Source of the DNA: Balanoglossus misakiensis
Lineage: Eukaryota > Hemichordata
DNA: 64,000 bases
Assembly: GCA_040954595.2 (NCBI GenBank)
Contig: CM082590.2
Coordinates: 6,634,001-6,698,000, forward strand
Reading direction: 5' to 3'
Positions 1 through 12,580 of this stretch are shown piece by piece; position 1 is the first letter of the stretch; the number at the start of each line of letters is the position of its first letter. Both the position numbers and the translations under genes were made by a program. The notes under the pieces were generated by a model. The model was not told the DNA's origin, ran no database searches, and was given only the letters and a program-made list of their open reading frames with translations.

Positions 1-477
1 ACTATGGTTTTTCGAAAATCCAATATGGCCGCCATAATCTTCGACCAATCACAATGATCTTCGCAAACTTGATAGACATCAGTTAGGTGACCACATACAC
101 CAAACCCCGTGTCTCGGTTGTCACCGGTTCTGGAGAAGAAGATTTTTGAAATTTTGACCAGATTTCAGAAAAAAAATTGTAGCAAAAAAACTGCAACATT
201 GACAGCATAATTTCCAATTACAAAAATGATGGGCAGAAGGTAGTCTACCTGCACGCCAAATTTGAAGTCGATCTGACTTGTAGTTTCTGAGATCTGAGAT
301 TTGCATTTTTTCAGAAAATCCAAGATGGCCGCCAGGTCATGTGACTAATTAAAAATTCAAGGGTTCAATGCACGACTACTCATTGACCTTGACCACTGTA
401 GCAAGTTTCAGAAGTGTACCTGCAGTGGTCTCTGAGATCTAGAGCGACAAAGAATTGACACAAGAATAAAGAAAGAA

Positions 478-1691
478 TTAAAGCTGCAAGCAGCGTTGGG
501 GGGGCACAAGCGGTTCCCATGGTGACCAGCAAATGCCACGGCTGTATCTGCTGGAGATACCAAGATATGGGAAAGTAGGTCAAAGGTCACCTGAGGTCAC
601 CCCAAATTTCGGCAAAAAAATTGGACCCCATACTAGTCTAGATCCAACAAAAAACCAGACCCCTAGCCCTATTGGTTCACCTGCAATTAGGTATGCACAT
701 AATTAATGAGGTCTTGTGTAAGACTCCATTATGTGCTCAATACCCATAAAAGCCAGGGCTCTAACTGCTCTGGATGCTGAGATATGGGAAAGTAGATCAA
801 AGGTCACCCAAGGTCACCCAAAATTAGGGCATCAAATTTTGACCCCAGAGTGGCCCATGTCCAACTAAAACCAGACCTCTAGCCCTATTGGTTAGCCTGG
901 AATTAGATATGCAGAAAAATGATGTTTCAGAAATAGGTCAAGGGTCATTGCCAAAATTACAAAAATATTTGTGTCATGTCCTGGCAGCATTGGTACCCAT
1001 GTCCACAAAATTCATGACTGTGGTGCTTTTACAAGAGGAGGTATGGGGAATATGCATATATAATTAGTTGTTTTAAAACTGGGTCAAAGGTCATGTGAAA
1101 ATTGCCCCGAAAAATTGTGACAACTTCCGGTCATATGATGACTCATATCCAAAAAAAGAATTTCCGTGCTGTCAACATTTTGGCTACAAAACAGAATTTT
1201 CATTTTTCAATGGTTTTCCGAAAATCCAACATGGCCGCCATAATGATCGACCAATCACAGTGCGCTTCGCAAACTTGATAGACATAGGTTAGGTGACCAC
1301 ATACCCCGAATCCCGTGACTCGGCAATCGCTGGTTCTGGAGAAGAAGATTTTTAAAGTTTTAAGTAGTTTTTCAGAAAAACAGTTGTAGCAAAAAAAACG
1401 GTTTGTGTGACGTCATGATTTCAATTGGGTAAAATGATGGACGGAAGGTAGGCTACCTGCACACCAAATTTGAACTCGATCGGCCCAGTAGTTTTTGAGA
1501 AGGACTCGTTTAACGATTTTCAGGAAATCCAATATGGCCGCCAGGTCACGTGACTAATTAAATATTCACGAGCCACTGCACGTCTACTCATTGGCCCCTA
1601 TCACCCTATGAAGTTTCAGCCCCCTAGGTGCTGCGGTTTTCCTGATCTACCTGGCCGAATTTTGGGGAAGAAGAAGAAGAAGAAGAATAAA
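478..1691 (+). repeat. Array A unit with variant head
   Basis: This unit differs from the others at its head: after TTAAAGCTGCAAGCAGC it reads GTTGGGGGGGCACAAGCGG instead of ATTGTCCGGGCCCAAGCTC. The variant head matches the arm of the type B hairpins (TGGGGGCACAAGC) at 4671-4727 and 36955-37063, while the common head matches the type A hairpin arm (AGGGCCCAAGCGC). Two subfamilies of one repeat are therefore present. Confidence 0.65.
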
Positions 1692-4555
1692 TTAAAGCTG
1701 CAAGCAGCATTGTCCGGGCCCAAGCTCTATTATCTGATCTGATTATTAGATATGCACATAATTAATGAGTAGAAACATAATGCTGTGTTTTATCACATGA
1801 AATATCAAGGTTATATCTATGTTTGGTGTTGATATAATGTTAAGTAGGTCAAAGGTCACCCAGAGGTCACCCACAATTTGAGCAGAAAATTTTGACCCAT
1901 AGTGGTCCATGTCCAACAAAAACCAGACCTCTAGCCCTTTTGGTTAGCCCGGAATTAGGTATGCACATAAATAATGAGTTAAGCAGGTGTCACAGGTGAC
2001 CCAAAACTTTGGCTTTTCATTATGGCCCCATACCTCCAAACGCCAAGGCTGTATCTGGTGTGGATGTCGAGATATGCAAAAGTAGGTCAAAGGTCACCCG
2101 AGGTCACCCAACATTTGGGCAAAATATTTTGACCCCATACTGGTCCATGTATAACAAAAACAAAACCTCTAGGTCTATTGGTTCATCATTAATTAGGTAT
2201 GTGCATATTAAATGAGGTCAACAGAGGTCAAAGGGGTTATGAAAAGTAGCAAAATTTTTTGATCACATACAAATCCACATACATCAAAAACCAAACTTAT
2301 AGCCCTATTGGTTAGCCTGGAATTAGATATGCAGAAAAATGATGCGTCAAAAGTAGGTCAAAGGTCATTGCCAAAATTACCAAAATATTTATAGCTTATT
2401 CTTGGCATATGATGATTCATATCCATAAAAAGAATTTCTGTGCTATCAATTTTTAGGCTAGAAACGGAATTTTTAATTTTTAATCGTTGTTCACAAAATC
2501 CAATATGGCCGCCAAAATCTTCGACCAATCACAATGATCTTCGCAAACTTGATAGACATCAGTGTAGTGACCATACTCCCCAAATCTTGTGACTCGGTTA
2601 TCGCTGGTTCTTGAGAAGAAGATTTTTGAAATTTTACTAGGGTTTTTCGAAAATCCAATATGGCCGCCATAATCTTCGACCAATCACAATGATCTTCGCA
2701 AACTTGATAGACCTCAGTTTGGTGACCACATACCCCAAACCCAGTGTCTCGGTTATCACCGGTTCTGGAGAAGAAGATTTTTGAAATTTAAGCCAGATTT
2801 CAGAAAAAAAATTGTAGCAAAAAAACTGCAACTTTTTCAGCATAATTTCCAATTACAAAAATGATAAGCAGAAGGTAGTCTACCTGCACGCCAAATTTGA
2901 AGTCGATCTGACTTGTAGTTTCTGAGATCTGAGATTTGCATATTTTCAGAAAATCCAAGATGGCTGCCAGGTCATGTGACTAATTAGAAATTCAAGGGTT
3001 CAATGCACGACTACTCATTGACCTTGACCACTGTAGCAAGTTTCAGAAGTGTACCTGCAGTGGTGTCTGAGATCTAGAGCGACAAAGAATTGACACAAGA
3101 ATAAAGAAAGAAGAAAGAAAGAAAGATTAAAGCTGCAAGCAGCATTGTCCGGGCCCAAGCTCTATTATCTGATCTGATATTAGATATGCACATAATTAAT
3201 GAGTAGAAACATAATGCTGTTCTATCCCATGAAATATCAAGGTTATATCTATGTTTGGTGCTGATAAAGTGTTAAGTAGGTCAAAGGTCACCCAGAGGTC
3301 ACCCAACATTTGGGCAGAAAATTTTAATCCATAGTGGTCCATGTCCAACAAAAACCAGACCTCTAGCCCTTTTGGTTAGCCTATAATTAGGTATGCACAT
3401 AATTAATGAGTTAAGCAGGTGTCACAGGTGACCCAAAACTTTGGCTTTTCATTATGGCCCCATACCTCCAAACGCCAAGGCTGTATCTGCTGTGGATGTC
3501 GAGATATGCAAAAGTAGGTCAAAGGTCACCTGAGGTCACCCAACATTTGGGCAAAATATTTTGACCCCATACTGGTCCATGTATAACAAAAACAAAACCT
3601 CTAGGTCTATTGGTTCATCTGTAATTAGGTATGTACATATTTAATGAGGTCAGCAGAGGTCAAAGGGGTCATGAAAAGTAGCAAAATTTTTGGATCACAT
3701 ACAAATCGACATACATCAAAAACCAAACTTATAGCCCTATTGGTTAGCCTGGAATTAGATATGCAGAAAAATCATGCGTCAAAAGTAGGTCAAAGGTCAT
3801 TGCCAAAATTACCAAAATATTTATAGCTTATTCTTGTCATATGATGATTCATATCCATAAAAAGAATTTCTGTGCTATCACTTTTTAGGCTAGAAAGGGA
3901 ATTTTTACTTTTTAATTGTTTTTCACAAAATCCAATATGGCCGCCATAATCTTCGACCAATCACATTCCTCTTCGCAAACTTGATAGACATCTGTTTAAT
4001 GACCACACACACCAAATCTTGTGACTCAATTATCGCCGGTTCTTGAGAAGAAGATTTTTGAAATTTTACTAGGGTTTTTCGAAAATCCAATATGGCCGCC
4101 ATAATCTTCTACCAATCACAATGATCTTCGCAAACTTGATAGACCTGAGTTTGGTGACCACATACCCCAAACCGCGTGACTCGGTTATCGCCGGTTCTGG
4201 AGAAGAAGATTTTTGAAATTTTGACCAGATTTCTGAAAAACAACTGTAGCAAAAAAACTGCAACATTGACAGCAACATATCCAATTACAAAAATGATGGG
4301 CAGAAGGTACACTACCAGCACACCAAATTTGAAGTAAATCTGACTTGTAGTTTCTGAGATCTGAGATTTGCATTTTTTCAGAAAATCCAATATGGCCGCC
4401 ATGTCACGTGACTAATTAAAAATTCAAGAGTTCAATGCACGACTACCCATTGACCTTGATCACTGTAGCAAGTTTGAGAAGTGTACCTGCAGTGGTGTCT
4501 GAGATCTAGAGCGACAAAGAATTGACACAAGAATAAAGAAAGAAAGAAAGAAGAA

Positions 4556-4803
4556 AGAAAAACCCCAACGAAACCAATAGGGCCCAAGCGCTGGTATGCG
4601 CTTGGGCCCTAAAAAACCCCAACGAAACCAATAGGGCCCAAGCGCTGGCTTGCGCTTGGGCCCTAAGAAGAAATATTCCAACAATAACAATGGGGGCACA
4701 AGCCGCCTGAGGGCGCTTGTGCCCCCAAAGAAAGAAGAAAGAAAGACAGAAAAACCCCAACGAAACCAATAGGGCCCAAGCGCTTGCTTGCGCTTGGGCC
4801 CTA
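4556..4803. repeat. Cluster of four perfect hairpin modules (A, A, B, A)
   Basis: Type A is CCCCAACGAAACCAATAGG followed by a hairpin with arms AGGGCCCAAGCGC / GCGCTTGGGCCCT and a 6-nt loop. Type B is TTCCAACAATAACAATGG followed by arms TGGGGGCACAAGC / GCTTGTGCCCCCA with a loop of about 11 nt. The order is A (4561), A (4618), B (4675) and A (4752), separated by short purine runs. The cluster sits in the 3' purine tail of a unit, directly before the next unit head. Confidence 0.85.
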
Positions 4804-7800
4804 AAGAAAGAAAGAAAGATTAAAGCTGCAAGCAGCATTGTCCGGGCCCAAGCTCTATTATCTGATCTGATTATTAGAATTGCACATAATTAATGAGTAG
4901 AAACATAATGCTGTGTTTTACCCCATAAAATATCAAGGTTATATCTATGCTTGGTGTTGATAAAGTGTTAAGTAGGTCAAAGGTCACCCAGAGGTCACCC
5001 ACAATTTGGCCAGAAAATTGTGACCCATAGTAGTCCATGTCCAACAAAAACCAGATATCTAGCCCTTTTGGTTAGCCCAGAATTAGGTATACACATAAAT
5101 AATGAGTAAGCAGGTGTCACAGGTGACCCAAAACTTTGGCTTTTCATTATGGCCCCATACCTCCAAACGCCAAGGCTGTATCTGCTGTGGATGTCAAGAT
5201 ATGCAAAAGTAGGTCAAAGGTCACCCGAGGTCACCCAACATTTGGGCAAAATAGTTTCACCCCATACTGGTCCATGTATAACAAAAACAAAACCTCTAGG
5301 TCTATTGGTTCACCTGTAATTAGGTATGTGCATATTTAATGAGGTCAGCAGAGGTCAAAGGGGTCATGAAAAGTAGCAACATTTTTTGATCACATACAAA
5401 TCCACATACATCAACAACCAAACTTATAGCCCTATCGGTTAGCCTGGAATTAGATATGCAGAAAAATGATGCGTCAAAAGTAGGTCAAAGGTCATTGCCA
5501 AAATTACCAAAATATTTATAGCTTATTCTTGGCATATGATGATTCATATCCATAAAAAGAATTTCTGTGCTATCAATTTTTAGGCTAGAAAGGGAATTTT
5601 TTCTTTTTAATCGTTTTTCACAAAATCCAATATGGCCGCCATAATCTTCGACCAATCACATTCCCCTTCGCAAACTTGTAAGACATCTGTTTAATGACCA
5701 CACACACCAAATCTTGTGACTCGGTTATCGCCGGTTCTTGAGAAGAAGATTTTTGAAATTTTACTAGGGTTTTTCGAAAATCCAATATGGCCGCCGTAAT
5801 CTTCGACCAATCACAATGATCTTCGCAAACTTGATAGACATCAGTTAGGTGACCACATACCCTAAACCCCGTGTCTCGGTTATCACCGGTTCTGGAGAAG
5901 AAGATTTTTGAAATTTAAGCCAGATTTCAGAAAAAAAATTGTAGCAAAAAAACTGCAACATTTACAGCAAAATATCCAATTACAAAAATGATGGGTAGAA
6001 GGTAGACTACCTGCACACCAAATTTGAAGTCGATCTGACTTGTAGTTTCTGAGATCTGAGATTTGCATTTTTTCAGAAAATCCAATATGGCCGCCAGGTC
6101 ACGTGACTAATTAAAAATTCACAGGTTCAATGCACGACTACTCATTGACCTTGACCACTGTAGCAAATTTCAGAAGTGTACCTGCAGCGGTGTCTGAGAT
6201 CTAGAGCGACAAAGAATTGACACAAGAATAAAGAAAGAAAGAAAGAAGAATTAAAGCTGCAAGCAGCATTGTCCGGGCCCAAGCTCTATTATCTGATCTG
6301 ATTATTAGATATGCACATAATTAATGAGTAGGAACATAATGCTGTGTTTTATCCCATGAAATATCAAGGTTATATCTATGTTTGGTGTTGATATAGTGTT
6401 AAGTAGGTCAAAGGTCACCCAGAGGTCACCCACAATTTGGGCAGAAAATTTTGACCCATAGTGGTCCATGTCCAACAAAAACCAGATCTCTAGCCCTTTT
6501 GGTTAGCCCGAAATTAGGTATGCACATAAATAATGAGTTAAGCAGGTGTCACAGGTGACCCAAAACTTTGGCTTTTCATTATGGCCCCATACCTCCAAAC
6601 GCCAAGGCTGTATCTGCTGTGGATGTCGAGATATGCAAAAGTAGGTCAAAGGTCATCCGAGGTCACCCAACATTTGGGCAAAAAAATTTGACCCAATACT
6701 GGTTCATGTCCAACAAAAACCAAACCTCTAGGTCTATTGGTTCATCTGTAATTAGGTATGCGCATATTTAATGAGGTCAGCAGAGGTCAAAGGGGTCATG
6801 ATAAGTAGCGAAATTTTTTGATCACATACAAATCCACATACATCAAAAACCAAAATCATAGCCCTATAGGTTAGCCTGGAATTAGATATGCAGAAAAAAA
6901 CGATGTGTCAAAAGTAGGTCAAAGGTCATTGCCAAAATTACCAAAATATTTGGGGTAGGTCCTGGCAGGGATGATACCAATGTGCACAAAAATCAGAACT
7001 CTGGTACATTTAGAACACGTAGTATGAGCTATATATGCATATATGCAGGTTCTTAAAAAAGTAGGTCAAAGGTCATGTGAAAATATTTGCAACATATTCT
7101 AGTCATATCACGACTCATATCCATAAAAAGAATTGGTATGCTATCTATTTTTAGACTAGAAAAATGATTTCTTAATTTTCGCTGGTTTTTACAAAATCCA
7201 ATATGGCCGCCATAATCTTCGACCAATCACAACGCTCTTCGCAAACTTGATAGACATCAGTTAGGTGATGTCATACCCTAAATCCCATGACTCGGTTATT
7301 GCCGGTTCTGGAGAAGAAGATTTTTGAAGATTTTACTGTACTTTTTCGAAAATCCAATATGGCGGCCAAAGTCACGTGACCGCTCAGGATTTTATTGTCA
7401 AACTTTGAAGGGCAGAGGACATGTGTACCATACACCAAATTTGAACTTGATTGGCCCTGTGGTTTTTGAGAAGAAGCCATTTAAAGATTTTCAGAAAATC
7501 CAATATGGCCGCCAGGTCACGTGACTAATTAAATATTCACAAGCCACTGCACATCTACTCATTGACCTTGACCACTGTAGCAAGTTTGAGAAGTGTACCT
7601 GTAGCCGTTTCAGAGATCCAGGAGAGCAAAGATTGACATAAGAATAAAGAAAGAATTAAAGCTGCAAGCAGCATTGTCCGGGCCCAAGCTCTATTATCTG
7701 ATCTGATTATTAGATATGCACGTAATTAATGAGTAGAAACATAATGCAGTGTTTTATCCCATGAAATATCAAGGTTATATCTATGTTTGGTGCTGATATA

Positions 7801-7935
7801 GTGTTAAGTAGGTCAAAGGTCACCCAGGGGTCACCCACAATTTGGGCAGAATATTTTGACCCATAGTGGTCAATGTCCAACAAAAACCAGACCTCTAGCC
7901 CTTTTGGTTAACCCGGAATTAGGTATGCACATAAA

Positions 7936-8649
7936 TAATGCGTAAAGCAGGTGTCACAGGTGACCCCACAACTTTGGCTTTTCATTATGGCCCCATACCT
8001 CCAAACGCCAAGGTTGTACCTGCTTTGGATGCTGAGATATGCAAAAGTAGGTCAAAGGTCATCTGAGGTCACCCAAAATTTGGGTAGAAAATTTTGACCC
8101 GTAGTGGTCCATGTATAACAAAAACAAAACCTCTAGGTCTATTGGTTCATCTGTAATTAGGTATGTGCATATTTAATGAGTAAAGCAGGTGTCACAGGTG
8201 ACCCAAAACTTTGGCTTTTCATTATGGCCCCATACCTCCAAACGCCAAGGCTGTATCTGGTGTGGATGTCGAGATATGCAAAAGTAGGTCAAAGGTCACC
8301 CGAGGTCACCCAACATTTGGGCAAAATATTTTGACCCCATACTGGTCCATGTATAACAAAAACAAAACCTCTAGGTCTATTGGTTCATCTGTAATTAGGT
8401 ATGTGCATATTTAATGAGTAAAGCAGGTGTCACAGGTGACCCAAAACTTTGGCTTTTCATTATGGCCCCATACCTCCAAACGCCAAGGCTGTATCTGGTG
8501 TGGATGTCGAGATATGCAAAAGTAGGTCAAAGGTCACCCGAGGTCACCCAACATTTGGGCAAAATATTTTGACCCCATACTGGTCCATGTATAACAAAAA
8601 CAAAACCTCTAGGTCTATTGGTTCATCTGTAATTAGGTATATGCATATT
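7936..8649 (+). repeat. Three tandem copies of a 238-bp sub-block within one array A unit
   Basis: Copies at about 7936-8173, 8174-8411 and 8412-8649, each beginning AATG(A/C)GTAAAGCAGGTGTCAC and containing one AGGTCAAAGGTCA element. Copies two and three are nearly identical; the first is more diverged. Other array units carry one copy of the block, so this is a local amplification that lengthens the unit to about 1.9 kb. Confidence 0.8.
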
Positions 8650-9579
8650 TAATGAGGTCAGCAGAGGTCAAAGGGGTCATGAAAAGTAGCAAAATTTTTT
8701 GATCACATACAAATCCACATACATCTAAAACCAAACTTATAGCCCTATTGGTTAGCCAGGAATTAGATATGCAGAAATAATAATGCATGATAAGTAGGTC
8801 AAAGGTCATTGCCAAAATTACCAAAATATTTACAGCTTATTCTTGGCATATGATGATTCATATCCATAAAAAGAATTTCTGTGCTATCAATTTTTAGGCT
8901 AGAAACAGAATTTTTACTTTTTAATCGTTGTTCACAAAATCCAATATGGCCGCCAAAATCTTCGACCAATCACAATGATCTTCGCAAACTTGATAGACAT
9001 CTGTTTAATGACCACACACACCAAATCTTGTGACTCGGTTATCGCCGGTTCTTGAGAAGAAGATTTTTGAAATTTTACTAGGGTTTTTCGAAAATCCAAT
9101 ATGGCCGCCATAATCTTCCACCAATCACAATGATCTTCGCAAACTTGATAGACCTCAGTTTGGTGACCACATACCCCAAACCGCGTGACTCGGTTATCGC
9201 CGGTTCTGGAGAAGAAGATTTTTGAAATTTTGACCAGATTTCAGAAAAACAACTGTAGCAAAAAAACTGCAACATTGACAGCAAAATATCCAATTACAAA
9301 AATGATGGGTAGAAGGTAGACTACCTGCACACCAAGTTTGAAGTCGATCTGACTTGTAGTTTCTGAGATCTGAGATTTGCATTTTTTCAGAAAATCTAAT
9401 ATGGCCGCCAGGTCACGTGACTAATTAAAAATTCAAGGGTTCAATGCACATCTACTCATTGACCTTGACCACTGTAGCAAGTTTGAGAAGTGTACCTGCA
9501 GTGGTGTCTGAGATCTAGAGCGACAAAGAATTGACACAAGAATAAAGAAAGAAGAAAGAAGAAAGAAGGAAAGACAGAA

Positions 9580-12500
9580 TTAAAGCTGCAAGCAGCATTG
9601 TCCGGGCCCAAGCTCTATTATCTGATCTGATTATTAGATATGCACATAATTAATGAGTAGAAACATAATGCTGTGTTTTATCCCATGAAATATCAAGGTT
9701 ATATCTAGGTTTGGTGTTGACATAGTATTAAGTAGGTCAAAGGTCACCCAGAGGTCACCAATTATTTGGGCAGAATATTTTGACCCATAGTGGTCTATGT
9801 CCAACAAAAACCAGATCTCTAGCCCTTTTGGTTAGCCCGGAATTAGGTATGCACATAAATAATGAGTTAAGCAGGTGTCACAGGTGACCCAAAACTTTGG
9901 CTTTTCATTATGGCCCTATACCTCCAAACGCCAAGGCTGTATCTGCTGTGGATTTCAAGATATGCCAAAGTAGGTCAAAGGTCACCCGAGGTCACCCAAC
10001 ATTTGGGCAAAAAATTCTGACCCCATACTGGTCCATGTATAACAAAAACAACACCTCTAGGTCTATTGGTTCATCATTAATTAGGTATGCGCATATTTAA
10101 TGAGGTCACCAGAGGTTAAAGGGGTCATGAAAACTAGCAAAATTTTTTGATCACATACAAATCCACATACATCAAAAACCAAACTTATAGCCCTATTGGT
10201 TAGCCTGGAATTAGATATGCAGAAAAATGATTCGTCAAAAGTAGGTCAAAGGTCATTGCCAAAATTACCAAAATATTTATAGCTTATTCTTGTCATATGA
10301 TGATTCATATCCATAAAAAGAATTTCTGTGCTATCAATTTTTAGGCTAGAAAAGGAATTTTTACTTTTTAATCGTTTTTCACAAAATCCAATATGGCCGC
10401 CGTAATCTTCGACCAATCACATTCCCCTTCGCAAACTTGATAGACATCTCTTTAATGACCACACACACCAAATCTTGTGACTCGGTTATCGCCCGTTCTG
10501 GAGAAGAAGATTTTTGAATTTTTACTATGGTTTTTCGAAAATCCAATATGGCCGCCATAATCTTCGACCAATCACAATGATCTTCGCAAACTTGATAGAC
10601 ATCTGTTAGGTGACCACATACCCCAAACGGCGTGACTTGGTTATTGCCGGTTCTGGAGAAGAAGATTTTTGAAATTTAAGCCAGATTTCAGAAAAAAAAT
10701 TGTAGCAAAAAAACTGCAACATTGTCAGCATAATTTCCAATTACAAAAATGATGGGTAGAAGGTAGTCTACCAGCATGCCAAATTTGAAGTTGATCTGAC
10801 TTGTAGTTTCTGAGATCTGAGATTTGCATTTTTTTAGAAAATCCAATATGGCCGCCAGGTCACGTGACTAATTAAAAATTCACAGGTTCAATGCACGACT
10901 ACTCATTGACCTTGACCACTGTAGCAAGTTTCAGAAGTGTACCTGCAGCGGTGTCTGAGATCTAGAGCGACAAAGAATTGACACAAGAATAAAGAAAGAA
11001 AGAAAGAAGAAAGAAGGAAAGACAGAAAAACCCCAACGAAACCAATAGGGCCCAAGCGCTGGTATGCGCTTGGGCCCTAAAAACCCCAACGAAACCAATA
11101 GGGCCCAAGCGCTGGTATGCGCTTGGGCCCTAATTAAAGCTGCAAGCAGCATTGTCCGGGCCCAAGCTCTATTATCTGATCTGATTATTAGATATGCACA
11201 TAATTAATGAGTAGAAACATAATGCTGTGTTTTATCCCATGAAATATCAAGGTTATATCTAGGTTTGGTGTTGACATAGTATTAAGTAGGTCAAAGGTCA
11301 CCCAGAGGTCACCAATTATTTGGGCAGAATATTTTGACCCATAGTGGTCTATGTCCAACAAAAACCAGATCTCTAGCCCTTTTGGTTAGCCCGGAATTAG
11401 GTATGCACATAAATAATGAGTTAAGCAGGTGTCACAGGTGACCCAAAACTTTGGCTTTTCATTATGGCCCTATACCTCCAAACGCCAAGGCTGTATCTGC
11501 TGTGGATTTCAAGATATGCCAAAGTAGGTCAAAGGTCACCCGAGGTCACCCAACATTTGGGCAAAAAATTCTGACCCCATACTGGTCCATGTATAACAAA
11601 AACAACACCTCTAGGTCTATTGGTTCATCATTAATTAGGTATGCGCATATTTAATGAGGTCACCAGAGGTTAAAGGGGTCATGAAAACTAGCAAAATTTT
11701 TTGATCACATACAAATCCACATACATCAAAAACCAAACTTATAGCCCTATTGGTTAGCCTGGAATTAGATATGCAGAAAAATGATTCGTCAAAAGTAGGT
11801 CAAAGGTCATTGCCAAAATTACCAAAATATTTATAGCTTATTCTTGTCATATGATGATTCATATCCATAAAAAGAATTTCTGTGCTATCAATTTTTAGGC
11901 TAGAAAAGGAATTTTTACTTTTTAATCGTTTTTCACAAAATCCAATATGGCCGCCGTAATCTTCGACCAATCACATTCCCCTTCGCAAACTTGATAGACA
12001 TCTCTTTAATGACCACACACACCAAATCTTGTGACTCGGTTATCGCCCGTTCTGGAGAAGAAGATTTTTGAATTTTTACTATGGTTTTTCGAAAATCCAA
12101 TATGGCCGCCATAATCTTCGACCAATCACAATGATCTTCGCAAACTTGATAGACATCTGTTAGGTGACCACATACCCCAAACGGCGTGACTTGGTTATTG
12201 CCGGTTCTGGAGAAGAAGATTTTTGAAATTTAAGCCAGATTTCAGAAAAAAAATTGTAGCAAAAAAACTGCAACATTGTCAGCATAATTTCCAATTACAA
12301 AAATGATGGGTAGAAGGTAGTCTACCAGCATGCCAAATTTGAAGTTGATCTGACTTGTAGTTTCTGAGATCTGAGATTTGCATTTTTTTAGAAAATCCAA
12401 TATGGCCGCCAGGTCACGTGACTAATTAAAAATTCACAGGTTCAATGCACGACTACTCATTGACCTTGACCACTGTAGCAAGTTTCAGAAGTGTACCTGC

Positions 12501-12580
12501 AGCGGTGTCTGAGATCTAGAGCGACAAAGAATTGACACAAGAATAAAGAAAGAAAGAAAGAAGAAAGAAGGAAAGACAGA
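9580..12580 (+). repeat. Recent tandem duplication of a whole array A unit
   Basis: The unit at 9580-11133 and the next at 11134-12580 are essentially identical by eye over about 1.45 kb, sharing private variants (for example GCCCTATACC in place of GCCCCATACC, and GATTTCAAGATATGCC). They differ mainly in that the first carries two hairpin modules at its 3' end (about 11026-11132), which the second lacks. This identifies one recent amplification event in an otherwise diverged array. Confidence 0.85.
11026..11132. repeat. Two type A hairpin modules
   Basis: Two head-to-tail copies of the type A module, each a 13-bp perfect stem AGGGCCCAAGCGC with loop TGGTAT, separated by AAAA and abutting the head of the next array unit at 11133. 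Confidence 0.85.
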
